The translations under genes were made by a program, and so were the position numbers. From BD1-7 clade bacterium (GTDB taxonomy: Bacteria > Pseudomonadota > Gammaproteobacteria > Pseudomonadales > DT-91): 64,000 nt of DNA. Of this stretch, positions 49,356 to 58,733 are shown piece by piece. The notes under the pieces were generated by a model. The model was not told where the DNA came from and did no database searches. It saw only the letters and a program-made list of their open reading frames with translations. The stretch covers positions 149,690 to 213,689 of the forward strand of contig CACSIO010000023.1 in the NCBI GenBank assembly GCA_902705865.1, given 5' to 3'. How positions within the stretch are numbered: the first letter of the stretch is position 1; every line of letters starts with the position of its first letter.

Positions 49356-49997
49356 ATGCCCAATATTCCAAACGCAAGCAACCAAGACAAATCCCCCACC
49401 GCACTTACTGACAAAACCACAGTGCGTCGACTGCTGCGCCAGCGCCGCCGATCGCTGTCCGACTACCAACAACGTCAAGCTGCAAAAAAACTGGCACGCC
49501 GGCTAAAAAAGGTGATTCCAGCAAACGCTCGCCACATCGGCCTGTATTTTCCTGCAGATGGCGAGATCAACCCTTTAGTTTTTGGGGAGGCCGTTAGAGA
49601 CAAACACCAAATTTACTTGCCGCACATGCTCAATGGAAATCATCTGATATTTTCGGAGTTTGGACGCCACAAGGGGCTGGTGAAAAAACGCTTTGGATTG
49701 ATGGAAGTCAGTCGTCCGACATTCCGGCAGCCTCATCGATTGGATATCGTGCTAATGCCACTAGTCGGATTCGACAAACACGGTCATCGACTCGGCATGG
49801 GGGGGGGATTTTACGATCGGACGTTTGCCTACTTAACAGGCAATACCTGGCAGAGCAAGCCACAACTCATTGCGGTTGCCCACCACGTGCAGGCTTATCC
49901 CGAATTACCGACCGAAGCATGGGATGTGCCGGTCGACATGGTTGTCACTGACCGGCATATTATTCGCTGCCAGCCTCAGGCTTTCAGGAAGGTTTGA
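49356..49997 (+). CDS. ygfA: 5-formyltetrahydrofolate cyclo-ligase family protein
   Basis: 213 residues from the ATG at 49356; the longer frame begins with an unsupported TTG. The basic N-terminal segment (RRLLRQRRRSLSDYQQRQAA) and IGLYFPADGEINP are typical. The nucleotide-binding signature is MPLVGFDKHGHRLGMGGGFYDR, near residue 135. The enzyme converts 5-formyl-THF to 5,10-methenyl-THF using ATP. It lies downstream of 6S RNA and may be transcribed with it. Its stop overlaps the convergent ilvA gene by 22 bases. Confidence 0.93.
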   Translation: MPNIPNASNQDKSPTALTDKTTVRRLLRQRRRSLSDYQQRQAAKKLARRLKKVIPANARHIGLYFPADGEINPLVFGEAVRDKHQIYLPHMLNGNHLIFSEFGRHKGLVKKRFGLMEVSRPTFRQPHRLDIVLMPLVGFDKHGHRLGMGGGFYDRTFAYLTGNTWQSKPQLIAVAHHVQAYPELPTEAWDVPVDMVVTDRHIIRCQPQAFRKV

Positions 49998-51490
49998 TAG
50001 GCCGTGTTATCGGTCTCTTCATCATATCGATAACCTAGCTCATCAAATACCGGAGCAATCTGGTCACGCTCACCTTCAGCAACCTGCAAACCCACAAGTA
50101 CACGCCCGTAGGCAGCACCGTGATTGCGATAGTGGAACATCGAAATGTTCCAACGCTGCCCTAAGCGATCGAGGAAGTTCATTAACGCACCGGGCCGCTC
50201 GGGGAAGGTGAACGTGTACACAACTTCGTCATTAATCGACGGCGCAATCCCACCAACCATATGCCGCACATGTTCTTTGGCTATTTCATTCAGTGTCATA
50301 TCTTCGACTGAATAACCCTTGTTGACGAGCTTATCGATAATGGTCTGGCGATCATCTGCGTCCTTGACTTGCATACCAACAAATATCTGTGCCGCTTTAT
50401 TGTCACTGAATCGATAATTGAATTCTGTGATGCTTCGCTTGCCCAAGATCGAACAAAATGTCTTGAAGCTGCCGGGCTTTTCCGGGATTTCAACCGCCAG
50501 AATCGCTTCGCTTTTTTCGCCTAATTGGGTTCGCTCGGAGAAGTAACGAATACGATCAAAATTTGTATTCGCGCCGCTCTCAATGGCAACCAATGTTTGT
50601 CCTTCTAAACCATGTTCAGCGACATATTTTTTAAGTCCGGCCAACGACAGCGCACCCGCAGGCTCGGCAATCGATCGAGTATCTTCAAAAATATCTTTGA
50701 TCGCCGCACACATTTCGTCTGTTGAGGCCGTGATCACTTCATCAACGGTTTCTTTCAGTACTCGATACGTCTCTTTACCGATTTGCCCTACGGCAACACC
50801 ATCAGCAAAAATACCCACCTCCGGCAAGGTAACACGCTTGTTAGCCGCGATTGCCGCTTTCAAACAAGCCGCATCTTCAGGCTCAACCGCAATGATCTTG
50901 ACCTCAGGACGCACATATTTGATGTACGCAGCAACCCCGGCAGCAAGGCCGCCACCACCAACGGGTACAAACACGATATCCAAAGGCCCGGGGTTCTGAC
51001 GCAAAATTTCGACGCCGATAGTACCTTGACCAGCAATTACCTGACGGTCGTCATAAGGATGAACGTACGTCATTCCTTTTTCTTCAACCAACGAAAATGC
51101 ATGGGCCGAGGCTTCGTCATAGGTATCACCGTGCAATACAACTTTCGCACCCCAGCCTTTAACTGCGTTGACCTTGATGGCCGGCGTTGTGCGCGGCATA
51201 ACGATCGTGGCTTTACAGCCGAGGTACTGAGCAGATAGTGCTACACCTTGTGCGTGATTGCCTGCGGATGCCGCAACAATACCTTGCTCTCGCTGTTCGT
51301 CTGTCAGCTGACGCATTTTGTTATAAGCGCCTCGCAGCTTGAAAGAAAAAACCGGCTGCATATCCTCACGTTTAATTAGAATTTGGTTGCCAATTCGACG
51401 TGACAAATTCCGCGCAGGTTGTAGCGGTGTTTCGATCGCAACGTCGTAGACGTTAGCAGACAAGATATCTTGGATGTATGACTTCGGCAT
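49976..51490 (-). CDS. ilvA: Threonine ammonia-lyase, biosynthetic
   Basis: 504 residues. The PLP Lys is at 51 in SFKLRGAYNK, with the phosphate-binding loop VGGGGLAAG near 188. The C-terminal 180 residues hold two ACT-like regulatory repeats (ILAVEIPEKPGSFKTF and YTFTFPERPGALMNFL), the form that is feedback-inhibited by isoleucine. It makes 2-oxobutanoate, the first step to isoleucine. No leader peptide or attenuator was recognised upstream. It is convergent with ygfA, with 22 bases of shared 3' end. Confidence 0.97.
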   Translation of the reverse strand: MPKSYIQDILSANVYDVAIETPLQPARNLSRRIGNQILIKREDMQPVFSFKLRGAYNKMRQLTDEQREQGIVAASAGNHAQGVALSAQYLGCKATIVMPRTTPAIKVNAVKGWGAKVVLHGDTYDEASAHAFSLVEEKGMTYVHPYDDRQVIAGQGTIGVEILRQNPGPLDIVFVPVGGGGLAAGVAAYIKYVRPEVKIIAVEPEDAACLKAAIAANKRVTLPEVGIFADGVAVGQIGKETYRVLKETVDEVITASTDEMCAAIKDIFEDTRSIAEPAGALSLAGLKKYVAEHGLEGQTLVAIESGANTNFDRIRYFSERTQLGEKSEAILAVEIPEKPGSFKTFCSILGKRSITEFNYRFSDNKAAQIFVGMQVKDADDRQTIIDKLVNKGYSVEDMTLNEIAKEHVRHMVGGIAPSINDEVVYTFTFPERPGALMNFLDRLGQRWNISMFHYRNHGAAYGRVLVGLQVAEGERDQIAPVFDELGYRYDEETDNTAYQTFLKA

Positions 51491-51710
51491 AATGGTAGGA
51501 TTTGCAGATTTTCAAACGGCTAAGCTATCATATTCGTCAATTAAAAAGTAGCACAGGCCAGCAGCAGCTAAGCTTACCCCAGTACTTTAAAGAGTATTTA
51601 GAGTGCCCTGTATGGAACACACAGGTGGTGAGCCTTACTCAGTGCGCTGACATATGTCTCAGCATGAAACACAAATGCCGTGATTGAACACGGGCCAAAA
51701 GGATTTTGGA

Positions 51711-52466
51711 ATGCCCTCGGGCAACCTTCGCAAGGATCACATTGTGTATAGCGAAATAACCAAGCCGTCGCCAAACGGCGTATCGGCAACGTTAAACCCG
51801 GCGAGCCCTTCGGCTGCCAATCTATCAACTGCAAATAGTGCGCAGCCTGCGCTTATCATGCCGAACGGCAGTCTTCCCGATCGCTGGCAGTATCAATGGG
51901 TGTATCCGTACATTTGGCAGTGCTCGGCGCAGATCTTGGTTCGTTGGATCCACAAAAACCTCGGCCACACACATCTGCAAGTCGGCTGCAGCAGCAGCTG
52001 GCTGCTGGCACTCGCCACGGCCGGCAAAGCCCGCTCGATGACACTGGCAGACCCTAATTTGAATAGATTGAAAAAGTGCCAGCAACAACTGTCTCAACAT
52101 CACCGTATCAGTAGCTTCCAGTATGATTTCGCCGAAACAATGGCCTTTGGTGGCCAGCAGTTTTCCTCCATCGGCATCGGTAATTTACTGAACCAACTGC
52201 CCGGCAGCCTCGATGACCGCGCTCGCATTTTTGACGATTTACAACCCCACCTATCTGACGAAGGCAAAGTCGTTGGTTGGTTACTGGCTATGACGCCAAG
52301 CACACGTTCGGCGATGGCCGCCCTGAGCATGGCAAAATTCCGTCACCTGAATATACTTCATACAAAGGATCCGGAAACCGTTCTTCAGCAGGCATTGAAC
52401 CAACGTTTCAACCGCGTTGCCGTTAAACGTATTGGTCATGTTGTGTTGTTTGCCGCCGGCCACTAA
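51711..52466 (+). CDS. Divergent methyltransferase-like protein
   Basis: 251 residues from the ATG at 51711 (GGA close upstream); an upstream frame begins with TTG. The first 60 residues are low-complexity (Ser/Ala/Pro/Asn). From about residue 75 the fold resembles class I SAM methyltransferases: LQVGCSSSWLLALA in place of motif I (the usual GxGxG is not there), ADPNLNRLKKCQQQL as motif II and SSIGIGNLLNQLPG near motif IV. Whether it still binds SAM is doubtful. It lies divergent from ilvA and 28 bases ahead of a DUF2147 gene on the same strand. Function unknown. Confidence 0.65.
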   Translation: MPSGNLRKDHIVYSEITKPSPNGVSATLNPASPSAANLSTANSAQPALIMPNGSLPDRWQYQWVYPYIWQCSAQILVRWIHKNLGHTHLQVGCSSSWLLALATAGKARSMTLADPNLNRLKKCQQQLSQHHRISSFQYDFAETMAFGGQQFSSIGIGNLLNQLPGSLDDRARIFDDLQPHLSDEGKVVGWLLAMTPSTRSAMAALSMAKFRHLNILHTKDPETVLQQALNQRFNRVAVKRIGHVVLFAAGH

Positions 52467-52494
52467 AAGTCAGACAACCACCACAGGACTGCTT

Positions 52495-53061
52495 ATGTCT
52501 CTTGCTCTGTTCACGTCCCTGCGCTCACTGGCCGTGTCTACCGCACTGCTACTGACCGCTGCTTTATCATCACTGGCTAGCGCCCAAATCATCGGCTCCG
52601 ATGACGGCCCGCTATCTCCGGATCTGTCGAACGGCTATTCCGGCTATTTCACCACCATCGATGACAAAACGAACAAACCCAAATCCATCCTTCGGGTAAC
52701 CGTCAAAGACAACATGCTTTACGCACAAGTCGTTAAGCTGCTGACAAAACCTCAGGATTCTTTATGCGAAAAATGCCCAGACAACCTGAAAAACAAACCC
52801 GTGCGAGGCATGTACGTGATCAATGGTTTGAAACGTGATGGCGACGAGTTCAGCCGTGGTGAAATTCTGGATCCAGAAAACGGCAAAACCTACAAGGCAC
52901 GTGTATGGCCGGATGAGGGCAATCTGAAAGTACGTGGTTATTTGGGTATTTTCTATCGCACCCAAGAGTGGAAAGCGAACAAGAATTATGTTCCCGAGAC
53001 CCCAGTCAAAGCAGCACCTAGCCCGGATAACAGCGAGCCAGCTAACGTTGCCGACACTTAA
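52495..53061 (+). CDS. DUF2147-family exported protein
   Basis: 188 residues from the ATG at 52495, which begins a signal peptide of about 30 residues (LAVSTALLLTAALSSLASA cleavage region). The mature domain has the DUF2147 pattern: GYFTTIDDKTNKPKSILRV, LYAQVVKLL, a Cys-x-x-Cys pair (LCEKCPDN) and GMYVINGLKRDGDEFSRGEILDPENGKTYK. The family is a small beta-barrel-like periplasmic domain of unknown role. The Pro/Ala-rich tail ends the protein. It follows the methyltransferase-like gene by 28 bases. Confidence 0.8.
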   Translation: MSLALFTSLRSLAVSTALLLTAALSSLASAQIIGSDDGPLSPDLSNGYSGYFTTIDDKTNKPKSILRVTVKDNMLYAQVVKLLTKPQDSLCEKCPDNLKNKPVRGMYVINGLKRDGDEFSRGEILDPENGKTYKARVWPDEGNLKVRGYLGIFYRTQEWKANKNYVPETPVKAAPSPDNSEPANVADT

Positions 53062-53143
53062 ACAACGATAACTTCTGAATCACTCTCTCGGTCAGGGTCT
53101 GAATCATTCCCTGATCATTCGATAGTGGTTCAGCGCATACAAA

Positions 53144-53170
53144 CGGCATCGGGCTATTACGCCGATGCCG
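53144..53170. other. Hairpin downstream of the DUF2147 gene
   Basis: CGGCATCGG (53144-53152) and CCGATGCCG (53162-53170), perfect nine-bp arms with a nine-base loop. No T tract follows, so it is not a standard terminator; it could stabilise a transcript end. Confidence 0.5.
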
Positions 53171-53266
53171 CATTTCCACACCTTTACAAGACTCCCTCAA
53201 GGTGTTGTTTGTTTACCCCCTTACGCGAACTAGGTCACAAACTCGTAAGCCTTGAACTCGCCAGCT

Positions 53267-53926
53267 TTATGCGTCGCGCAAAGAAATAATCGGCCAGCCT
53301 TCAGCTTCTGCGTGTTCTTTCAGTGTGTCATCTGCATCGACGGCGTAGGGGAAGTCGACCATTTCCAGTAACGGTAAATCGTTGTGAGAATCGCTGTAAA
53401 AATAGCTGCCTTCCAACGAGTGCCCAGTCTCCGTTAACCAGGCCAACAGACGTTCGACTTTGCCATACTGGAAACACGGAAAGCCGACATAGCGGCCAGT
53501 ATACTGCCCAGCAACAATTTCAGGATCGGTAGCCAGAATCGCATCTACACCCAACGCTCGACCGATCGGATGTGTCACAAACGCATTGGTGGCCGTGATA
53601 ATCAGTAGAAAGTCGCCGGCATCGCGGTGTTTTTGCAACAATTGATGCGCCTGCTCAAGAAACATTGGCTCAATCACTGTGCGCATAAATTCCTGATGCA
53701 GCTCTGCGAGTTCAGGCATGCTAAAACGCGTCAACGGCTCGAGGGCAAACTGCAAATATTCGTCGATATCGAGGCCACCACTCTGGTACTGCTGATAAAA
53801 GTGATCATTCGCGGCCTTGTAGACGTCGTCATCAACAACGCCTTTGGTTACAAGAAATTCGCCCCATGCATGATCGCTATCGCCATTCAGAAGGGTGTTG
53901 TCCAAGTCAAATATCGCAAGCGCCAT
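53267..53926 (-). CDS. HAD-family phosphatase (SerB-like, HAD-IB)
   Basis: 219 residues from MALAIFDLDNTLL, the only start that begins directly with motif I. HAD motif I is DLDNT (Asp7 and Asp9), motif II is IITATN near 115 and motif IV is DSHNDLPLL near 172. A helical cap sits between motifs I and II (YLQFALEPLTRFSMPEL). This arrangement matches the HAD-IB group found divergent from rppH in pseudomonads. Substrates may be phosphoserine-like or phosphorylcholine, but this cannot be decided. Much of the reported upstream frame is unused. Confidence 0.88.
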   Translation of the reverse strand: MALAIFDLDNTLLNGDSDHAWGEFLVTKGVVDDDVYKAANDHFYQQYQSGGLDIDEYLQFALEPLTRFSMPELAELHQEFMRTVIEPMFLEQAHQLLQKHRDAGDFLLIITATNAFVTHPIGRALGVDAILATDPEIVAGQYTGRYVGFPCFQYGKVERLLAWLTETGHSLEGSYFYSDSHNDLPLLEMVDFPYAVDADDTLKEHAEAEGWPIISLRDA

Positions 53927-54052
53927 AAAAACAACCGGTAAATGTCCACGAAAATGGCTATAATCGCTAGGATTTAGCGCCAAAAAACGCGCATAATTGA
54001 CGAATAATGGCGGTTTGTCAAACCGCTGGTCAGCAACAACCCGGGGATCAAC

Positions 54053-54547
54053 GTGATAGACGAAAATGGCTACCGTGCCAACGTCGGCATCATCCTTGCC
54101 GATGGTACGGGAAGAGTGTTCTGGGCTCGCCGTGTAGGACAGGACGCATGGCAGTTTCCACAGGGTGGTATTCGTGAAAACGAAACACCGGAACAAGCCA
54201 TGTACCGTGAACTAGAAGAAGAAATTGGCCTCAACGCTGATGACGTTAAACTTGTCGCCTACAGCCGTCAATGGCTGCGGTATCGCATCCCCAAACGCAT
54301 GATTCGATATGGATCCGAACCTTTGTGTATCGGCCAGAAACAAAAATGGTTTTTGCTGCAATATCTCAAAGAAGACAGCTTCATACGTCTCGATCTGCAT
54401 CCCAAACCCGAATTTGATCACTGGGAATGGGTGTCGTATTGGTACCCCATGAACGAAGTCGTGTCATTTAAACGCGATGTGTATCGCCGAGCCCTCAAAG
54501 AACTCGCATTTAAACACAGTCGCCTGGTGGAAGGCTTGACGTGTTAG
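54053..54547 (+). CDS. rppH: RNA pyrophosphohydrolase RppH
   Basis: 164 residues from a GTG that matches the start of E. coli RppH (MIDDDGYRPNVG; here [12 protein letters not shown]). The Nudix box is [23 protein letters not shown] at about 38-60, with all Glu and Arg residues in place. [12 protein letters not shown] and [13 protein letters not shown] near the end are conserved. It removes pyrophosphate from 5'-triphosphate RNA and so starts mRNA decay. It overlaps the ptsP start by seven bases. A possible -10 TATAAT (53959-53964) lies upstream. Confidence 0.96.
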   Translation: MIDENGYRANVGIILADGTGRVFWARRVGQDAWQFPQGGIRENETPEQAMYRELEEEIGLNADDVKLVAYSRQWLRYRIPKRMIRYGSEPLCIGQKQKWFLLQYLKEDSFIRLDLHPKPEFDHWEWVSYWYPMNEVVSFKRDVYRRALKELAFKHSRLVEGLTC

Positions 54548-56823
54548 ACCACCTGCGCCAAATCGTACAGGATGTTAGTGCCGCCAAGGATATCCAGAGC
54601 ACACTGGATATTATCGTTGCGCGCGTCAAAGACGCGATGCAAACGGAAGTCTGCACGGTTTACCTGTACGATAAAAACACAGATCGCTACGTGTTTATGG
54701 CCACCGAAGGTCTCAACAAACAAGCACAAGGCCGCTTGAGCCTGACGCGAGATCAAGGCCTCGTCGGTTTAGTCGCAAGCCGCGAAGAACCCATCAACCT
54801 TGATGATGCAGCATCCCACCGCGCCTACAAATTACTGCCAGATATCGGCGAAGAAGAATTCAATGCCTTCCTGGGTACACCGATCATCCATCACCGAGAA
54901 GTACTCGGCGTTTTAGTGGTTCAGCAGCGCCAACGGCGCAAGTTTGATGAATCCGAAGAAGCCTTTTTGATCACAGTTGCAGCTCAGCTCGCCGGCGTCA
55001 TCGCGCATGCCAAAGTTGTGGGTGCTATCACCCCGTTTGAACGCACCGGCAACCAACAAAACAATGACGTCCGATTTCGAGGCATCGCGTGTGCCAACGG
55101 TATCGGCATGGCTGAAGCGGTTATCATCAACCCCAGTGCTGACCTTACTGCAATCCCCGAGCGCCGGTGTGAAAATCCGGAACAGGAAATCGCCTTCTTT
55201 CATAAATCTTTGGCGACTGTAAAAACAGACATGCAAAGTTTGCGTGACCGCTTTGCAGAGCGCCTGGCTAAGCAAGAGACGGCGCTATTTGATGTGTATT
55301 TGCAAATGCTCGATGACAATGCGCTCGGTGGTGAAATCGAAGTACGTATCGAACAAGGGTTATCCGCCGCATCGGCTGTCAGTGAAGTGGTACTTTCTCA
55401 TATCGCGACGTTTGAAGGCATGGATGACCCTTACCTTCGTGAACGTGCCATAGATATCAAGGATCTCGGCCAACGCTTGATGGCCTATTTGCAGCGTGTT
55501 GAACACCAACACTACGACTTTGAAAGCCCCCGCATCCTGATCGCAGAAGAACTCACCGCATCCATTTTGGCTGAAGTCCCAAAAGGTATGCTCGCGGGTA
55601 TTGCGACCGTGCGCGGTACCAGCAACTCACACGTCGCCATCCTTGCACGTTCGATGGGCATCCCGACGGTGATGGGCCTGAAGAGCTTGCCACTGAAAAA
55701 ATTGCATGAAAAGGCACTGATCATCGATGGCTACAACGGCGAACTGATCGCCAATGCCAGTGACGCGACTTGCCAACGGTATGAGAATTTTCAGCAAGAA
55801 GAACGTCTCGTTGACCGAGGCCTCGAACAATACAAAGATCTGCCCTGTAAAACCACCGACGGCCAAGAAATCTCTTTGCAGGTTAACGCGGGGATTATCT
55901 CGGATGCCGAGCGCGCTCTAAGCCTAGGAGCCGAGGGTGTTGGCCTTTACCGAACCGAAATTCAGTTTTTGATCAGCGAACGCTTTCCGTCAGAAGAAGA
56001 ACAACGTGTCGCGTATCGACGTCAACTGGAGGCATTTCACCCACGCCCGGTGACGATGCGCTGCTTGGATATTGGCGGCGACAAGGCCTTGCCATATTTT
56101 CCCATCGAGGAATCTAACCCATTTCTTGGCTGGCGCGGTATGCGAGTAACACTGGATCACCCAGAAATCTTTATCGTGCAGATCCGTGCCATGCTGAAGG
56201 CCAATGCCAATCTCGGCAACTTGCAAATTTTACTGCCGATGGTGACGCAATTATCCGAGCTCGGCGATGCACGCAATCTAATCATGCGCGCCCACAGCGA
56301 GTTAGTGCAGGAAATCCCCAATTTACCGTTACCCAAAATCGGCGTCATGGTCGAAGTACCTTCAGCGGTTTACCAGATTGATACCTTTGCTCGCTGCTGC
56401 GATTTTATTTCCCTCGGCAGTAATGACCTGACCCAATACCTGCTCGCCGTCGATCGCAACAACCCTCGGGTATCAACGCTCTACAATCATTATCACCCAG
56501 CTGTTCTACAAGCCTGCTATCAAGTTGCCCAAGCCTGCAACCACGCCGAAATACCTTCGTCTATTTGTGGCGAGCTCGCCGCTGATCCGGCAGCCGCGGT
56601 GTTATTGATGGCGATGGGGTTCAACAGTTTATCGATGAGCAGCAGCAACTTGTTAAGGGTCAAATCCTTACTGCGCTTTATTACTATGGATGATGCCAAA
56701 CGGCTATTACGCGGTGTTTTGAAACTGGATAACGCCCAAGACATTCAGGACTATTTACAACGTAATCTCGAAGACATCGCGATTACACCGTTGTTTCAAG
56801 GGGTTCGCGAACAATCAAAGTGA
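54541..56823 (+). CDS. ptsP: PtsP, enzyme I of the nitrogen-related PTS (GAF domain)
   Basis: 760 residues from a GTG overlapping rppH. The N-terminal GAF domain (about 1-165) ends near FERTGNQQ. The EI part has its phosphohistidine at residue 364 in [17 protein letters not shown]-binding elements [18 protein letters not shown] and [13 protein letters not shown], and the catalytic Cys at 676 in [11 protein letters not shown]. PtsP passes phosphate from PEP to NPr and EIIA-Ntr, linking carbon, nitrogen and potassium state. The rppH-ptsP pair is the usual arrangement. Confidence 0.97.
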   Translation: MLDHLRQIVQDVSAAKDIQSTLDIIVARVKDAMQTEVCTVYLYDKNTDRYVFMATEGLNKQAQGRLSLTRDQGLVGLVASREEPINLDDAASHRAYKLLPDIGEEEFNAFLGTPIIHHREVLGVLVVQQRQRRKFDESEEAFLITVAAQLAGVIAHAKVVGAITPFERTGNQQNNDVRFRGIACANGIGMAEAVIINPSADLTAIPERRCENPEQEIAFFHKSLATVKTDMQSLRDRFAERLAKQETALFDVYLQMLDDNALGGEIEVRIEQGLSAASAVSEVVLSHIATFEGMDDPYLRERAIDIKDLGQRLMAYLQRVEHQHYDFESPRILIAEELTASILAEVPKGMLAGIATVRGTSNSHVAILARSMGIPTVMGLKSLPLKKLHEKALIIDGYNGELIANASDATCQRYENFQQEERLVDRGLEQYKDLPCKTTDGQEISLQVNAGIISDAERALSLGAEGVGLYRTEIQFLISERFPSEEEQRVAYRRQLEAFHPRPVTMRCLDIGGDKALPYFPIEESNPFLGWRGMRVTLDHPEIFIVQIRAMLKANANLGNLQILLPMVTQLSELGDARNLIMRAHSELVQEIPNLPLPKIGVMVEVPSAVYQIDTFARCCDFISLGSNDLTQYLLAVDRNNPRVSTLYNHYHPAVLQACYQVAQACNHAEIPSSICGELAADPAAAVLLMAMGFNSLSMSSSNLLRVKSLLRFITMDDAKRLLRGVLKLDNAQDIQDYLQRNLEDIAITPLFQGVREQSK

Positions 56824-56923
56824 GTGGAGAGATATCACCGAGAACCGGCGATATCGGTAATCCATCATGCGTGCAAGCGAATACCCGCACAATGGATTTG
56901 GCTAACGGCGAATAATATCCTCG

Positions 56924-57826
56924 TTAGTAGAGCAGTGAAAACATCTGCCGTTGAAACTCAATAACCAGCGGATCTTTGTTACCTAAGCTTTTGAATATAT
57001 CCAACAAGATTCGCTTGGCACCGCCATCATCAAAACCACGATCTTTGCGCAAAATACCGATCAATAACTCACAGGCTTTGCGGTTTTCGAAAACCTCATG
57101 ATACTGAACAGCCAACTGCAATTGCAGCGCCATATCATCCGGCGAACGTTGAAGTTTTTCCTGCAGGGCGGTTAGCTCTGGTGATTGTGCGGCGGAACGT
57201 TTCAATTCAATTTGTGAAACTACCTGCTCGTACAAGCCATCTTGCTCAGCCATCGGAATCGTCTGAATAATCGCATCAGCATCGTCAACTCGATGTTGAT
57301 GAACCAAACAAAACGCTAACAATTTGCCAATATCTGGCCGTTGACCGGAATCAGCATACGCGGGCTGTAGCTCAGCAATCGCGCCGGCATAATCCTCAGC
57401 GGCAACAAGTCCCTGCGCTGCGGCAAACTGGCGGTCCCATGGCTTCGGCAAATACGGATCCAGCATTGCACGAATACCGGCATCGTCCTGAGCGCCCGCA
57501 AAGCCGTCTACCGGCTGACCGTCTTTCAATAACATCACGGTCGGCAAGCCACGAACACCCAATTGCTGCGCAATCATGCTCAGCTCATCGGCGTTCACCC
57601 GTGCGAGCAGGAAGTCTCCCTGATATTCAGTTGCTACCTGCTCGAGTGCTTGCACAATTTGCAAACTTTCAGGCGCACGTGGAGACCAAAAGACGGCGAC
57701 AACAGGGCGCTGCTGAGATTCTTCTATCAGCACTGCCTGAGCGTTATTCTGATCAATATCGACAACAACATCTGCCGCTGGCGCGGCGTTTAGCGCAGGA
57801 TCAAGCGGATTCATCAAGGTTACCAT
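56924..57826 (-). CDS. cnoX: CnoX/YbbN-type thioredoxin-like chaperedoxin
   Basis: 300 residues. The N-terminal thioredoxin fold (about 20-125) has VVAVFWSPRAPESLQ where the active-site CxxC would be, so it has no redox pair; RGLPTVMLLKDGQPVDGFAGA is the conserved cis-Pro loop. The C-terminal part is a TPR-like repeat array (about 130-295). CnoX proteins without CxxC hold unfolding proteins for GroEL and DnaK during oxidative stress. The ATG follows TTGGAGC. It overlaps the 3' end of the LysR gene by 26 bases, on the same strand. Confidence 0.9.
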   Translation of the reverse strand: MVTLMNPLDPALNAAPAADVVVDIDQNNAQAVLIEESQQRPVVAVFWSPRAPESLQIVQALEQVATEYQGDFLLARVNADELSMIAQQLGVRGLPTVMLLKDGQPVDGFAGAQDDAGIRAMLDPYLPKPWDRQFAAAQGLVAAEDYAGAIAELQPAYADSGQRPDIGKLLAFCLVHQHRVDDADAIIQTIPMAEQDGLYEQVVSQIELKRSAAQSPELTALQEKLQRSPDDMALQLQLAVQYHEVFENRKACELLIGILRKDRGFDDGGAKRILLDIFKSLGNKDPLVIEFQRQMFSLLY

Positions 57827-58721
57827 GCTCCAATAATTTGTGTTCGAAGGTCTGCTCCAGGCGACTCATCACCTGGGATCTGTTTTTAATGATAAATAAC
57901 TGCCGATGTAAATCGAGATCTTTCAGGCCCGATACATCCAGCGCAACTAACTCACCATGACGTAACTCGCTGGCGATAGCCAGTTCCGATAAACAGCTGA
58001 TACCAAAACCGGTCTTAACCGCTTGCTTGATCGCCTCACTGTTGCCCAATTCCAGCAATTTTTCGCTCGTATTGAGGTATCGGTGGGTTGCGTTGGTGAA
58101 AATTTCGCGGGTTCCCGAACCGGTTTCCCGCAATATCCAGCGACACGCAGCCAAATCCGCAGCTGTGATTTCATCGTTGTTTGCCTGTTTCTGCGCCAGC
58201 GGGTGATTGGCCGCAGCAAAGATGCGTAATTCGTCATGCCGCCAAACGGTACGCTCGATTTGGGGGATATCACACAGCCCTTCAATCAGCCCCATATCCA
58301 ACCGAAGATGAGAGACATCGGCAATAATTTGCTGTGTATTACCGACCTTGAGATCAATATCAATATCCGGATAGTCCAACAAAAATTGCGCAATAATTGA
58401 TGGCGCAAGATAGTTGCCAATCGTACTGGAGGCACCAATACGCAATTGCCCGGCCAATTCATCCGATGTTGCCATGCGCTCGATTTCTTCGGCCAGCTGC
58501 AACAATTGCAGCACTTTAGGCAATAAATTATGACCCACCGGGTTTAACTTAATTCGCTTGCCATGACGGTGAAACAACGGCGTATTTAACTGTGACTCAA
58601 ACTCTTTCAACGCCATGCTCATGGCGGATTGGGTCAGCGCAATGCTGTCGGCAGCTTGCGTCATATTTTCAGACTGAGCAACAGCGGCAAAGACCCTGAG
58701 TTGTTTTAAGGTTATTCGCAT
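57801..58721 (-). CDS. LysR-family transcriptional regulator
   Basis: 306 residues. The N-terminal winged helix (about 1-60) has LRVFAAVAQSENMTQAAD and QSAMSMALKEFESQLNTPLF. The rest is the two-lobed inducer-binding domain (LRIGASSTIGNYLAP, WILRETGSGTREIF, FGISCLSELAI). It is of the CysB/YeiE-like general type, and its ligand is not known. It is upstream of cnoX with overlapping ends, so the two may be co-transcribed, and lies 12 bases after the channel gene on the same strand. A regulated target is not evident next to it. Confidence 0.87.
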   Translation of the reverse strand: MRITLKQLRVFAAVAQSENMTQAADSIALTQSAMSMALKEFESQLNTPLFHRHGKRIKLNPVGHNLLPKVLQLLQLAEEIERMATSDELAGQLRIGASSTIGNYLAPSIIAQFLLDYPDIDIDLKVGNTQQIIADVSHLRLDMGLIEGLCDIPQIERTVWRHDELRIFAAANHPLAQKQANNDEITAADLAACRWILRETGSGTREIFTNATHRYLNTSEKLLELGNSEAIKQAVKTGFGISCLSELAIASELRHGELVALDVSGLKDLDLHRQLFIIKNRSQVMSRLEQTFEHKLLEHGNLDESA

Positions 58722-58733
58722 AGCGGGTTCCGA

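Noticed and set aside
49050-49506. Frames of 74 and 130 codons over the 6S RNA
   Set aside because: They cross the structured RNA and the start of the folate gene in other frames; 6S RNA explains the sequence better.
51502-51687. 61-codon frame between ilvA and the methyltransferase-like gene
   Set aside because: No ribosome site and no recognisable composition.
51491-51710. Attenuator or leader peptide for ilvA
   Set aside because: No short frame with runs of Ile, Leu or Val codons and no terminator-like stem were found on the minus strand.
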